DNA of 64,000 nucleotides, taken from Rubripirellula amarantea. GTDB lineage: Bacteria; Planctomycetota; Planctomycetia; Pirellulales; Pirellulaceae. The notes under the pieces are model-generated. The model was given only the letters and a program-made list of their open reading frames with translations, made no database searches and was not told the DNA's origin. The stretch is taken from NCBI RefSeq assembly GCF_007859865.1, contig NZ_SJPI01000003.1:620001-684000 (forward strand). Direction: 5' to 3'. Position numbers and translations under genes: made by a program. Shown here piece after piece: positions 29,464 to 40,214 of this stretch (positions within the stretch are counted from its first letter, which is position 1; every line of letters begins with the position of its first letter).

Positions 29464-30383
29464 GTTGTTGAGTCCAACTCAGTTGGCTCGTTTTGATTCA
29501 CTCCCATAAGGTATTGAGAATGCAGAAACTCTCGTTGGGGAAGCAGCGCGACAGCGAGAAAACCAACCGCCATGACTAGCACCGCAGCACTAGCGAAGAT
29601 GACTCCGGCGATGAACGAAGCTGCCCCCAACCCAACTGCCGAAAACAAGACGCATATTGCGGCAGCCATCGCCAGAGGAGCGGCCAGCAAGATGAACAAC
29701 TTGATTGGATTGTAACGGAGAATCGCCTCGGTGATGATCTGAAGCGACCGCAACGAATCGCGAAGGTGCCGCACCTTCGATCGTCCCTCTCGCTTGTGGT
29801 AAGCGATAGAAATGTAATGAACCGTCAATTGGTTGTGCATGTACGCAAGCGTCGCGGTTGTCGTGAACGAGAACCCAGCGCTGATCACCGGCAAGAATCG
29901 CAAAATCATGCTGCGACGAAACACACGCATGCCCGAGTTGATATCGGGAATACTTCGACCCGCCGAGAATTGACTAAGCTGCCGAAAGACAAACCGGCCT
30001 ATCCACTTAGTCATGCTGCCGCGATAGACCGAGCCTGTTCTAGCGCCAACGACCATGTCAAATTTTTGAGCGAGATCGATCAATTGCGGCAAGCGATCTA
30101 CCGGGTACGTTTGGTCGGCATCCGTGATGGCAATCAGGTCATGTTTGGCCGCTACGATTCCGCTCTTCAAACTTTGCCCGTAACCAAGATTTTGCGGATG
30201 GACGATAACTAGATCCGCGTGTTCTCGTGCGACAGCCTCGGTGTTATCCGTCGCTCCATCGACCACAATCACAATTTGGTGTGCGATGTTGTGGTCGTTT
30301 AAGTTCTTCCGAACCGCCCTCACGACCCCCGCAACCGAGGCCTCTTCGTTATAAGCGGGGATCACTACGGAAACATGGATCAT
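29460..30383 (-). CDS. Family 2 glycosyltransferase (dolichol/undecaprenyl-phosphate sugar synthase type)
   Basis: 307 aa. The GT-A fold starts at VSVVIPAYNEEASV, followed by VVDGATDNT and the metal-binding TDADQT. Two TM helices lie at about residues 228-250 and 255-280. This layout matches polyprenyl-phosphate mannosyl- or glucosyltransferases that supply lipid-linked sugars to membrane glycosyltransferases. The next upstream gene encodes a large membrane protein that could use such a donor. Confidence 0.9.
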   Translation of the reverse strand: MIHVSVVIPAYNEEASVAGVVRAVRKNLNDHNIAHQIVIVVDGATDNTEAVAREHADLVIVHPQNLGYGQSLKSGIVAAKHDLIAITDADQTYPVDRLPQLIDLAQKFDMVVGARTGSVYRGSMTKWIGRFVFRQLSQFSAGRSIPDINSGMRVFRRSMILRFLPVISAGFSFTTTATLAYMHNQLTVHYISIAYHKREGRSKVRHLRDSLRSLQIITEAILRYNPIKLFILLAAPLAMAAAICVLFSAVGLGAASFIAGVIFASAAVLVMAVGFLAVALLPQREFLHSQYLMGVNQNEPTELDSTT

Positions 30384-30436
30384 AGGGAATAACGCGATGG
30401 AAGTAGATAAGTCGCAAGGTCGATCGTCAAAGCAGT

Positions 30437-32986
30437 TTAGAACACCGCAAGCATAAGAACACCCGTTGCCCGGTCACGAATCCGAACTTCGATTCCCGGA
30501 AGAGTCATTTTCGCTTCGCCATCGCTAACCAAACGCCTGCCTTGCAATTCTACTCGCTGCCATCCCCCCAGCGTTGCTCGTTGTCCAGGGACACCTGCAA
30601 TTGAGAACTTCCAACGTTGCGAATGGGATATCAGTTCGGAATCCTTCGCGAGCAAGACCTGCCGCAATCCGCGATCGTTCTGTTGGATCGCAACGTCCTT
30701 GTCATCAGCTTGCCAACGCACGTCGACCGACTGCGATGCACCCAAATACAACTCGATATTGGCGTCTGGGTGTGCCGTCATCACCAAGCTCATCTCGCGA
30801 CGCACATCTTCTGATACATCGACCTCATACGTCATCGCTTCTTTCTCACCCAACTCAATCGCGTTCATGCAGTCGAATACGAAAGGCTGCTGATCAACAA
30901 CAGCAAACGATATCAGTGAGGTGATCAAAAACCAGACCACAATCAATCCTGAACTCCAACGACGCGTCGGTCGTTGAATCGGTAGCGAATTAACAACGAG
31001 TAGGACCGCTGCCACAAATGGCAACCGACTCAATTGCGCCAGGACCAGCCATCTTGGAAACACCTCGCTCGCCAGCGCGGTTTCGATCGCACCGCCATCC
31101 ACAAATGAAGCATTGCCACCAAAAACTTTCGGCAGTGGTTCATTGCCCGTCATATTCAAAAGGACCGGAGACTCGGTCAACAGTGGACTGCCCTGATCCC
31201 AACCCAAGAAGAATGCCTTCGATGGCGCAGTCCAGCCACGATAGTGGGACGTCGTCCATGCTAATTGCCCCACGCATAATGTCGCCAGGCAAAGCCAAGC
31301 AACAACACGTTGCTTTCCCGGACGCTTGATCAAATTGGCAAACAGGAAACCCGCACCCAGGTAAATGACGACGCTCGCTCCGAACACAACGTAGCCTCGA
31401 GCAGTTGCCACCGGTGCAAACACGAGACACGCAGCAACCGGTGAAGCAATCGTCATGAAGCATAGCCAAAGTCTTGAGCGATCTCGAATCATCAGCAATC
31501 CGAGAACGCCCAGCGCCAATGTCCAAGGTGATTCCAACGAGGTCACGATCTCGGCGGTGTAGCGAACGACGTCGCCGACAAAATGTACGATCCCCTGCTC
31601 GAAGGATTCACGCCAATGATCTATCGCTCGAGATAAGTAAGCTCCCTCGACTTCCACGACGTTGATCCCTAATCCAGGCAGGATCCAACGCAAGACAGGC
31701 CGAAACAACAACGCAAGCGATGTGGCGGCTAGTAAATGAGCGAGTCGCTGCGTTCGGAAAGACACAGCCAAGTAAACCAACAACAGCATCTGAGCGACGT
31801 TGTAGGCCAAGCTCATCGAACCAAAAACAAGTCCAAACAGCAAATGCGTCTGCCAGTTTTGCCGTTGGTTACCCAGGCTAAATTCGCTAATCATCGCGAT
31901 TCCGACGAAGTACATCGCGAACGACAACAAGTGCGGCGTCGTATCGTTAACTAGAACGCCGAATCCAAGTCCCACCGCGCCGATGCAAACGCTGAACGCG
32001 GCAGCCACCGAAGACATGAACCAACGATCGGCAAGCCTCCACAAGACACCCAGACAAACCAACCAGCTTAAGAAATTGACGACGAGCAACGAATTTCGCG
32101 GGCTGCAGATGGGCGAAAACTGAGCCGCCAAAAACGCGTAGCCAGACCGCAAGAAGCGAAAGTTGCTGTCGCTGCGGACTCCACCAGCAAACCAGGTCAC
32201 TTGGTCAACGGCCGAGATGGTTTCCACCATCATCGGGCGGTTTGCCATGCTGACGCTGAACCCGAGCAACGATTGATTCGCACTCAGTTCATCGTAAGGG
32301 ACCGTGATCATGCGAAATCCAGTTCGATCACCTGTTCCCCCAATCGTGTAGAACACCGCTACCAACAACAACCAAGCCGCCATGGCTGCCCAACCTATCG
32401 GAGTAAACGGCACGCGTGCGTCAACGGTCGGTTCGTCCCGCATTTCCAGCTCATCGCGTTTACCCTCGTTATTCTGTTCATCCAATGACCATCCACTCCA
32501 GCGATCGGTCATCCCAGCCATTTCGGTCATCCCGGCCAGTGCAGCACCAACGATCGGCGCCAACAAGCAGAACGACGCATTCGTGACGGTGGCAGTTCCC
32601 CCCATGATTTCTCGCAACGAGGAATCCGGCAGTAGTTGCAAACCGATCAAGGACTTGCCCAGCAAGATGGATCCGCACGTGCTTATCAACACAGCAACGC
32701 TCAACCAACGTCCGGACAACCGGCCCACGATTGACGCAAACCCCCAAGCTGAAACAACCGAAACCAAACAGGGAAACAGGTCGCTATCGCGTCCAGCAGC
32801 ACGACATCCCAAGAACACCAATGCGGAAAGTGCAATTGAGAACAAGACGCCCATGATCGCCAACGCGAAACAGCGATGCGGGTGCGATGCCACACCGGAC
32901 CGTTGGCGTTCCGCCGCAGCGCGATCTAGATCAGTTTGGACTGGGCGTCGACTTTGGCGTTGGGGAGAGGAATTCACGCAACTCAT
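30437..32986 (-). CDS. Large multi-spanning membrane protein, possible glycosyltransferase
   Basis: 849 aa. At least eleven hydrophobic helices are spread over the first ~680 residues, and a beta-rich, soluble C-terminal domain follows (about 690-849). No catalytic motif can be pinned down, but the topology and the adjacent GT2 gene suggest a GT-C-type or lipid-linked sugar enzyme. It heads a minus-strand gene set: this gene, GT2, methyltransferase, asnB. Function is inferred from context only. Confidence 0.7.
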   Translation of the reverse strand: MSCVNSSPQRQSRRPVQTDLDRAAAERQRSGVASHPHRCFALAIMGVLFSIALSALVFLGCRAAGRDSDLFPCLVSVVSAWGFASIVGRLSGRWLSVAVLISTCGSILLGKSLIGLQLLPDSSLREIMGGTATVTNASFCLLAPIVGAALAGMTEMAGMTDRWSGWSLDEQNNEGKRDELEMRDEPTVDARVPFTPIGWAAMAAWLLLVAVFYTIGGTGDRTGFRMITVPYDELSANQSLLGFSVSMANRPMMVETISAVDQVTWFAGGVRSDSNFRFLRSGYAFLAAQFSPICSPRNSLLVVNFLSWLVCLGVLWRLADRWFMSSVAAAFSVCIGAVGLGFGVLVNDTTPHLLSFAMYFVGIAMISEFSLGNQRQNWQTHLLFGLVFGSMSLAYNVAQMLLLVYLAVSFRTQRLAHLLAATSLALLFRPVLRWILPGLGINVVEVEGAYLSRAIDHWRESFEQGIVHFVGDVVRYTAEIVTSLESPWTLALGVLGLLMIRDRSRLWLCFMTIASPVAACLVFAPVATARGYVVFGASVVIYLGAGFLFANLIKRPGKQRVVAWLCLATLCVGQLAWTTSHYRGWTAPSKAFFLGWDQGSPLLTESPVLLNMTGNEPLPKVFGGNASFVDGGAIETALASEVFPRWLVLAQLSRLPFVAAVLLVVNSLPIQRPTRRWSSGLIVVWFLITSLISFAVVDQQPFVFDCMNAIELGEKEAMTYEVDVSEDVRREMSLVMTAHPDANIELYLGASQSVDVRWQADDKDVAIQQNDRGLRQVLLAKDSELISHSQRWKFSIAGVPGQRATLGGWQRVELQGRRLVSDGEAKMTLPGIEVRIRDRATGVLMLAVF

Positions 32987-33045
32987 TCACGAACGGTCGA
33001 AAAGGTCAGCAAGTGCGGAGTATATCAGCAATGATCGACGAAGGA

Positions 33046-36000
33046 CTAAGCAGCCTCGCCGTCGCTGATTTCACCATTCTCGCTGACGTCTTCGAAGCGG
33101 ATCGAGACGCGTTTGCTAACGCCGGATTCTTGCATTGTCACGCCGTAAAGAGTTGTCGCAGCAGTCATGGTTTTCTTGCTGTGCGTGACGACCACAAACT
33201 TACTGTGATCAAGAAACTCATTCAGCACGGTTACAAAGCGACCGATGTTTGCTTCGTCAAATGGTGCGTCAACTTCGTCGAGAACGCAAAACGGGCTTGG
33301 TCGATACTTAAAGATCGACATCAACAAAGCCACAGCGGTCAGCGCTTTCTCGCCACCCGATAGCAGCGAGTTGTTGAAACTCGGCTTGCCCGGCGGCGTG
33401 GCAACAATCTCGACACCGGCTTCGAGCGGATCCTCGGACTCTTCCAAAATCAAGTCGGCATGACCACCGCCGAATGACTTGCGATAGAGCAATTGAAAGT
33501 TTTGTCGAATCGCTTCGAGCGTATCCATGAACAAGCGACGTGAATCGGCGTTAATCCGACCGATGATACGTTGCAGCGAATCTTTCGCAGCCGTCAGGTC
33601 TTGGTACTGCCCGTGCAATTCGTCGTAGCGAGCTTGCAAACCTTCGAGTTCTTCGAGGGCTTCCATGTTGACGCTTTGCGTTTTTTGAAGTTGTGCCCGT
33701 AAGTCGCCAATTTCATTCTCGACCGCATCACGGTCTTCGGGCTCGGCAAAATCTTCCGGCGGCTCTTCGGCTTGCAAGTCGATCTGGTAATCGTCCAACA
33801 ACCGTGACGCCAACGTTTCGCGGCGCAGCATTGCGTTATCTTTCCGCGCGGTGATGGTGTGCAATGCCTCACTAGCTGCGGCAGCGTCTTTGATAGCCTG
33901 CTCGCTTGCCTTCAAGATGTCGCGATTGGTTCGGCGAACTTCCGCTGCATCACCGGCAAGTTCTCGCAACCGGATATCGCTTTGATCGACGTCCCACTGC
34001 AATTCCGCAAGACGGTTCGACGCTTCCAAGATCCTTGTATTCAAATCGGCAATACGAGCTCGCCCGAGGTCGGCTTGCTCGCGAACCTCAGCAACGGCGG
34101 CTTCGCGTTGGCTTTGGTCGCGTTTTTGTTGAGCCAAAGTTGCTGCTAAGGCCTCGTGTTTCTGTTCAGCTCGGGCAAGTTCCACCGAGATCGACATCAC
34201 TCCGGCAGTCGCGGTTTGCAACGACGTTTGGGTTTCCGACAGCATCTCGTCGAGTTCAGCGGTTTCAAGTTCCAACCGCTCAACGTCTTGCTTTCCGGCT
34301 TGAATCTGGGACTGCACACTTAGACGTTCCGTCGTTGCACTGTCGCGCAAGGTGGTCGCCGCAGCAATCTCGACTTCAATCTCTTCGCAAATCGTTTCTT
34401 GTTGCTGTCGTCGTTCGATTGTGTGTCGGCATTCGGCATCCGCGGCGGCACGTTGTGTGATGAGCCCGCGATGTTCGACTTCGATCCGTCCCAGTGCGGC
34501 CGCTTCTTCGTCAACCCGAGCAGCCAGACGCTGCGTTTCCGCTTCGGCTTCCCCGATCTGATATTGGTAATGCTTGATTTCGTTTTCGGATGCGTTGAGT
34601 TCGCTCTTTCGACTGACTAATCCAGCGGCTGCGGCGGAGGGGCCAACCACGGTGGAACCATCGTTTTCTAGCAGTTCGCCGTTGGACGTAACAAAACGCA
34701 GGCCCGCGCCGCTTAACTTCCGAAGCCCCAAAGCCGTTTCCAGCGAATCGACCAGCCACGTGTTGCTTAGCAAGTGCCGCGCAAGCGGTTCCAAAGTCGG
34801 TGAGCAGGAAATCATTCGATCGCCGCGTCCCAACACACCGCGAAGGCCATCCAAACGGATGCGATCGCCGGGACGACGGGCGGGCAGTTCGTCGATACGA
34901 ATCAGCCCTACGCGATGATTGAGTTTCAATTTGCCATCGAGGATCGCCTGTTGAATTTCACCACCGTCAACGATCAGGTATTGGCTACGTTCACCCAGGG
35001 CGGCATCAATCAGCGGCGCGACCTTAACGTCGACATCAAAGCACTCAGCCACCATGCCATGAAGTTGTTTCGCGAAAGGTGACTTGTCTTGACGAATCTG
35101 CTTTAGGATGGCCTGCACGCCACCGGACACACCTTCTTGGCGGCGTTCAAGATCGCTGAGCACTTTTTGTCGCTCAGTCACTCCCTGCAGTCGCATCTTT
35201 AGCGCGGACACCTCTTCTTGGCGGCGCTGCAGCATCCGTCGACTCTCGGAAACCTTCGCGTCGGCTAGTTCGACTTCCTTGCCCGTCGCCGCGATGGCCT
35301 CGTCGAGTTGCTTCACCTTCGCGGTCGCCGCTTCCGCTTCAGTTTGCGCGGTCGCAAGGTAATTCTGCGATGTGCTTAATCGCCGAGCCAGATTGGTCAG
35401 CGTGCGGGTAGCTTCGGCGACACGTTGTTCAATGCGTTGATTCTGGGCCTGAAAGTCGGCAACTTTGCGAACGATCGCAAGGTGTTGGCGTCCTACCTCA
35501 TCACGTTGCCGTCGAACCTCACTCGCTTCGTTTTGAATTTTGTCGCGATTCGTCTCGGCTTCGGTGCTGCGGGCCCGAACAGCCTCCATTTCGAGTCGAT
35601 AGTCTTCGAGCCGTTCGTTCGCGCCTCGCAATTCAGCAGCCGCCGATCCGGCCTGAGCTTGCAACAATCTGGCACGTCGAAGCGACGCTGCAACGCCTTT
35701 ACGCAAATCGACAATCGCGGATTGGTCAGCGTCGCGGCGACCTTCCATTTGAGCGATCTGGCCGAGTGCAGAGCTTCGTTCGGATTCGACCGCGCGTGCC
35801 TCGTCGGCGATGTTTTGCAACTGAGCATCCGCTGCTTGACGCCGCTCGGTCATTTCGGTGCGAAGCGCTTCGAGTTCCGTTTGCCGAGCTGCCGCGGTAG
35901 CCAGTTCGGTCGCAGCAGATTCCAGTTCGCTCGAAAGGTTGATCCAATCGGTCCAGGCAATTTGCAACCGAAGCTCTTTCATTCGCTCGGTCGCCAAGCG

Positions 36001-36642
36001 ATATCTTTCCGCCTTGCTGGCCTGCGATCGCAAACTCTTTAGCCGCGATGCGACCTCATCGACGATGTCCCCGAGTCTTGTCAGATTCGATTGCACACGG
36101 GCAAGTCGGCGTTCGGCTTCGATCTTCTTTGCTTTAAATCGACTGATCCCCGCCGCTTCTTCAAAGATCGCACGGCGATCCTTGGCGTTAGCGTTGAGCA
36201 TCTTATCGACTTTGCCTTGTTCGATCAGGCTGTACGCATCGATTCCGATGCCGGTGCCCCGAATCAGGTCTTTGACATCCTTCAAGCGAACGGGTTGAGC
36301 ATTGATCAGGTATTCGCCTTCGCCACTGCGATAAACTCGCCGTGTGACGTGAACCTCAGGTGCGTCGACGGGCAACGCTCCATCGGCGTTGTCGAAAACG
36401 ATCGTGACTTCGGCCATTCCGGCGGGGCCGCGGGTTTGAGACCCTTTGAAGATCACATCGGACATGTCCTTGCCGCGAAGGCTCTTGGCGGACTGCGACC
36501 CTAGCACCCACTTCATCGCATCAACGATGTTGGATTTTCCAGAGCCATTAGGACCGACCACAACGGTGATCCCATCGGGAAAATCAAAACGCGTCCGATC
36601 CGCGAAACTCTTGAAACCGGCCAGCTCGAGTGCTTTTAGCAT
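33046..36642 (-). CDS. smc: Chromosome segregation ATPase SMC
   Basis: 1198 aa, the full family length. The N-terminal Walker A is GPNGSGKSN at residues 30-38. A long coiled coil follows, then a hinge around residue 520-670 with GVLGRGDRM. A second coiled coil leads to the C-terminal ABC head with LSGGEK at residues 1094-1099 and Walker B DEVDAPFD at 1122-1129. SMC condenses and aligns sister chromosomes. No scpA or scpB gene is next to it. Confidence 0.98.
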   Translation of the reverse strand: MLKALELAGFKSFADRTRFDFPDGITVVVGPNGSGKSNIVDAMKWVLGSQSAKSLRGKDMSDVIFKGSQTRGPAGMAEVTIVFDNADGALPVDAPEVHVTRRVYRSGEGEYLINAQPVRLKDVKDLIRGTGIGIDAYSLIEQGKVDKMLNANAKDRRAIFEEAAGISRFKAKKIEAERRLARVQSNLTRLGDIVDEVASRLKSLRSQASKAERYRLATERMKELRLQIAWTDWINLSSELESAATELATAAARQTELEALRTEMTERRQAADAQLQNIADEARAVESERSSALGQIAQMEGRRDADQSAIVDLRKGVAASLRRARLLQAQAGSAAAELRGANERLEDYRLEMEAVRARSTEAETNRDKIQNEASEVRRQRDEVGRQHLAIVRKVADFQAQNQRIEQRVAEATRTLTNLARRLSTSQNYLATAQTEAEAATAKVKQLDEAIAATGKEVELADAKVSESRRMLQRRQEEVSALKMRLQGVTERQKVLSDLERRQEGVSGGVQAILKQIRQDKSPFAKQLHGMVAECFDVDVKVAPLIDAALGERSQYLIVDGGEIQQAILDGKLKLNHRVGLIRIDELPARRPGDRIRLDGLRGVLGRGDRMISCSPTLEPLARHLLSNTWLVDSLETALGLRKLSGAGLRFVTSNGELLENDGSTVVGPSAAAAGLVSRKSELNASENEIKHYQYQIGEAEAETQRLAARVDEEAAALGRIEVEHRGLITQRAAADAECRHTIERRQQQETICEEIEVEIAAATTLRDSATTERLSVQSQIQAGKQDVERLELETAELDEMLSETQTSLQTATAGVMSISVELARAEQKHEALAATLAQQKRDQSQREAAVAEVREQADLGRARIADLNTRILEASNRLAELQWDVDQSDIRLRELAGDAAEVRRTNRDILKASEQAIKDAAAASEALHTITARKDNAMLRRETLASRLLDDYQIDLQAEEPPEDFAEPEDRDAVENEIGDLRAQLQKTQSVNMEALEELEGLQARYDELHGQYQDLTAAKDSLQRIIGRINADSRRLFMDTLEAIRQNFQLLYRKSFGGGHADLILEESEDPLEAGVEIVATPPGKPSFNNSLLSGGEKALTAVALLMSIFKYRPSPFCVLDEVDAPFDEANIGRFVTVLNEFLDHSKFVVVTHSKKTMTAATTLYGVTMQESGVSKRVSIRFEDVSENGEISDGEAA

Positions 36643-36922
36643 GCGAAGGGTGAATGATCGGTTTCAAACGGAGGACGAACAGGAAGACGGCGAAGCAGGT
36701 TGCTCGCGGCGAGATGTGGCTGGTGATAAGCCAATTTGTCTCGTCCAGAGTAGATAAAACCCCTTCGGGAGCCTAGCTCTGTTTTGCCGCCAACCCCTTA
36801 AATATAGGGCTTTCCGGCAGATTTGCCCAAAACTCGCCTGTGGAGTCTGGGATTGCGATCGGGCGGCAATTTGGGGTATTTGCTTAAGTAATAGGTTTGC
36901 TTCACACCGCCCTCGGACCCGA

Positions 36923-38779
36923 ATGAGCCCTTTGCCGCTGAATCTGCATCGCTTGATCTTGCTCGGAGCGGCCCATTGCCTGCTGTCGGTTGGGTGGGCG
37001 TGCGCCAGTGACTCCGCTCTTTCGCAGATCGAGCAGGCGGTGGCGGCCGGACAACTTGATTCCCTCAGCGACCAAATTCAAGGTATCGACTGGTCCGAAA
37101 CCACGCCCGATCGCGCGATCAAAACCTTGGTTCGAACCGCTCGGGCCTTCGAACAGGCTGGCAATCTGGACATGGCAGCAAAGTTGTACCAGGAAGCCGG
37201 CAAGCAAACTCATCGAGGCGATACGCAAACACCGCAAGACGGAACAACATCTCGCTTTGCGAACCAGCGAACCGTCATTCAGCTCGCTTTAATCTCGGTC
37301 GCCACTCGGCAAAATGACCATGTCCAAGTGATAAGCTCACTTGAAGAACTTGCAGCCAATCCCCACCTGATCGCGGCCCCCCAACGCCAAGCCCTTCTTA
37401 GTCTGGCGTTTAGCATGGGCGCTAGCTCGCTGAACGAACAAAACTTCGATAGTGCCGCTGATGCTTACCGAGCCGCCGAGGCGCTCGCCGACGAGGAACA
37501 AAAAGCCACGGCGCTGCTGGGCCAAGCCTGGACCACGGTACTGCGAGCCACCGAGCCTCTGCAAGCGGCGCAACAATTGGGATCTTTCGTCGAGCGTTAC
37601 CCCGATCATCCCGATGCAGCGCAAGCGACCCGTGTTTGTGCCAAGTGTTTGACGGAAGTCGGCCGAGTCGATGACGCTCAACGAATGTTGTCCGACCTCC
37701 TGATGCGATGGCCCGACTCCGTTCCCGCGAAGGAGCTTGTCGAAAGTCACGTGGGTTTAGGTTTTGACGAAATTCCCGAATCGGTACGCGGATGGCTGCT
37801 CGGCCAATGCGAACACTCAGCAAGCCTTGATTGGTCTGCCACATTAATGGGACTGTCCATAAGAGTCGCATGCCAAGTCGGACAAGCTGACAAAGCACAA
37901 CTCATGGCCGAAAAACTTGCCCGTCAAGATCTGTCAGGTCAAGCGACCACGGATCTGCTGGACCAACTCGATGACCAAGACGCCGAGTGGTTGGCGTCGA
38001 TGTATGTTTCCCCCGCCCCGCAGTTACAAGTCACCAGTAAAGTTCGCGAAGCTGCTTGCCGGTGGGCCGGCCGCAACGAAAAATGGTCAATGCTAGCCAT
38101 GGCCGCGCAAAGCGAATCAATCGACCGTGCAACCTCGGGACGTAGCGTAGCAGTCGAACGACTATTTGCTGAATCGCTGATGCAAACGGGCAAGACTTCC
38201 GAAGCGAGAGAGTGGTGGAGCCACATCGCCGACACCCGCAATGCTAGCGATTTCGCAACGTTGCTGAGGTGTGCCGAGGCGGAAACGGCCACGGGAAACG
38301 ATACGAGCTTGGCTGAGTCACGAATCTCATTGGCGCGGCAATCGTGCGGCGATAACGAATTTGCCGTCACGTTGGTGGATCTGCTAGCCGCTGAATTAGC
38401 GATCCGGCGTTCACGTTTCGACGAAGCACGATCATTGCTCGAAAATGTGATCCGAGGCGTCGGCATCGACCGACATTTACGTGGGCGAGCTCAATGGTTA
38501 ATCGGCGAAACCTTCTACCTTCAAAATAAATTTACCGACGCCATCAATGCTTATCGAAGCGTGGAAGGTGTTGACCCGGACGGGCCTTGGGTGGCCGCTG
38601 CATTGGTTCAGGCTGGGAAATCATTTGAACAATTGGGGCGGACACGAGAGGCCACGGTTTGTTACGGAACTCTTCTAGGCCGGTTTGCCGATTCGCCGTA
38701 TTCCGATGCGGCACGCAAGCGGATGGCCGCGATTTCACCCGCATCCACCCGCGATCTATCTCCCCCGATAAGACGATGA
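36923..38779 (+). CDS. TPR-repeat protein, first gene of an ExbB/ExbD operon
   Basis: 618 aa with a signal peptide (about residues 1-25). Many TPR-like helical pairs are visible, for example ALLGQAWTTVLRATEPLQAA and IGETFYLQNKFTDAINAYRS. The stop codon overlaps the exbB start by 4 bp (ATGA). TPR proteins in this position are common partners of ExbB/ExbD in planctomycetes and may build a periplasmic scaffold. No enzyme motif was seen. Confidence 0.85.
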   Translation: MSPLPLNLHRLILLGAAHCLLSVGWACASDSALSQIEQAVAAGQLDSLSDQIQGIDWSETTPDRAIKTLVRTARAFEQAGNLDMAAKLYQEAGKQTHRGDTQTPQDGTTSRFANQRTVIQLALISVATRQNDHVQVISSLEELAANPHLIAAPQRQALLSLAFSMGASSLNEQNFDSAADAYRAAEALADEEQKATALLGQAWTTVLRATEPLQAAQQLGSFVERYPDHPDAAQATRVCAKCLTEVGRVDDAQRMLSDLLMRWPDSVPAKELVESHVGLGFDEIPESVRGWLLGQCEHSASLDWSATLMGLSIRVACQVGQADKAQLMAEKLARQDLSGQATTDLLDQLDDQDAEWLASMYVSPAPQLQVTSKVREAACRWAGRNEKWSMLAMAAQSESIDRATSGRSVAVERLFAESLMQTGKTSEAREWWSHIADTRNASDFATLLRCAEAETATGNDTSLAESRISLARQSCGDNEFAVTLVDLLAAELAIRRSRFDEARSLLENVIRGVGIDRHLRGRAQWLIGETFYLQNKFTDAINAYRSVEGVDPDGPWVAAALVQAGKSFEQLGRTREATVCYGTLLGRFADSPYSDAARKRMAAISPASTRDLSPPIRR

Positions 38780-39804
38780 ACCCATCTCCACTCGCTTCTA
38801 AGCGATCACGAACGACATCGCCGCCACGATCCTCGCAGATCGCACGATCGCGGATCATGCGACCATCGAGCACGCCCTTGCTGACGCGATTGGCGGCGCT
38901 ACTGATGCTGTGCGCCGGCTCGATTTGGTGGATGTCATCGATGCCGCACGCGATGGGACAGTTCACGCCAGCGCAAAACTTCGGGCAAACACAAAACTAC
39001 AACAATGGTGCCTATCAACCGGCCGCGTATCCTCAATCGCAAACCGGCGGCATCCCTGCGATTCCCGCTTCCTCGCAAGAATTCGCGGCCACCGACGAGA
39101 ATGCGGAAGTGGCAGCCGAGCCAACCCCATGGCAAGTTCCCGCCTTCATCCAGAAGATTTCACAAGGTGGGTGGTTAATGATCCCTTTGGGAATCTGTTC
39201 GCTCATTGTGTTGACTCTTTCGTTTGAACGCATGATCGCGCTACGCCGCAGCCGCGTGATTCCACGACCATTTGTGCGACGATTCACCGAATGTGTCGAA
39301 GATGGGCAACTCAGCTACGAAGAAGCCACCGCGATCTGCGAAGAGTTCGATTGCCCGGTCGCCGAAGTGTTTCGCGCTGCGGTTCGACGATGGGGTCGCC
39401 CCATGTTTGAAGTCGAACAAGCCGTCATGGACGCCGGGGACCGCGTCGCCGATGGACTCAAACGATTCTTGCGAGTCTTTCATGCCATCAGTAACGTCGC
39501 ACCCCTGCTAGGACTGCTCGGTACTGTGCTGGGCATGATCCAGGCATTCGAAATTATCAGCAGTCAAGAATCGATGGGTCGCCCCGAAATGTTGGCCTCG
39601 GGAATCAGCGTCGCGCTTATCACCACCGCTGGTGGACTATCCGTTGCGATTCCAGCTTACCTCGCTTACATGTATTTCAGCAGCAAGTCCGATCGCTACT
39701 TGGGTGAGATCGACAAACTTTGCCAACGGGTCGTCGATTGTATTTCAGCCGAAGGTCTTGAAGAAAACGGCAACAACCGAAACCGTAAAAAGCGAGCGGC
39801 CTGA
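38776..39804 (+). CDS. exbB: MotA/TolQ/ExbB-family proton channel protein
   Basis: 342 aa from the ATG at 38776 that overlaps the upstream stop. An in-frame start at 38659 lies inside the upstream gene and is rejected. TM segments: about 37-60, 130-155, 240-262 and 283-310. The conserved SNVAPLLGLLGTVLGMI region and the last TM match TolQ/ExbB. A Pro/Gln-rich insert follows the first TM. It would convert proton flow into work with the adjacent ExbD-like protein. Confidence 0.92.
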   Translation: MNPSPLASKRSRTTSPPRSSQIARSRIMRPSSTPLLTRLAALLMLCAGSIWWMSSMPHAMGQFTPAQNFGQTQNYNNGAYQPAAYPQSQTGGIPAIPASSQEFAATDENAEVAAEPTPWQVPAFIQKISQGGWLMIPLGICSLIVLTLSFERMIALRRSRVIPRPFVRRFTECVEDGQLSYEEATAICEEFDCPVAEVFRAAVRRWGRPMFEVEQAVMDAGDRVADGLKRFLRVFHAISNVAPLLGLLGTVLGMIQAFEIISSQESMGRPEMLASGISVALITTAGGLSVAIPAYLAYMYFSSKSDRYLGEIDKLCQRVVDCISAEGLEENGNNRNRKKRAA

Positions 39805-40214
39805 TGTCCAAACGCCAAAACAGTGAAGACGTCACGATCAACTTGACGCCAATGATTGACGTCGTGTTCTTGCTCGTGATCTTCTTCATGGTCGGTAGCA
39901 AGTTCAGCGAAGCCGAAAGCCGAATCAAGGTGAATGTCCCTAGTGTGGGCGAAATGAAATCGCTGGCCCGGGTTCCTGACGAACGCGTGGTAGCGATCGC
40001 GGTCGATGGCACAATCACACTGGATGAGTCCCCCATTACGCTTGACCAGTTGACTCGAACTCTACAAAGCGAACACGCCAACTACCCTGGCATGCGAGTC
40101 GCCGTGCGTGGTGAAGCCAGTGGATCAGTGCAGCAGATGGTCGAAGTGCTGCACGCTGTGCGAGTGGCGGGAGTCGATCAGATCGGCATTGCCACCCAAA
40201 GGATGCGGCGTTGA
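39804..40214 (+). CDS. exbD: ExbD/TolR-family transport protein
   Basis: 136 aa. A single N-terminal TM (about residues 18-37) starts with INLTPMIDVVFLLVIFFM, whose Asp is the essential proton-pathway residue of the family. The periplasmic domain follows. The start overlaps the exbB stop by 1 bp (TGATG), and the stop overlaps the next gene's TTG by 4 bp. Confidence 0.94.
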   Translation: MSKRQNSEDVTINLTPMIDVVFLLVIFFMVGSKFSEAESRIKVNVPSVGEMKSLARVPDERVVAIAVDGTITLDESPITLDQLTRTLQSEHANYPGMRVAVRGEASGSVQQMVEVLHAVRVAGVDQIGIATQRMRR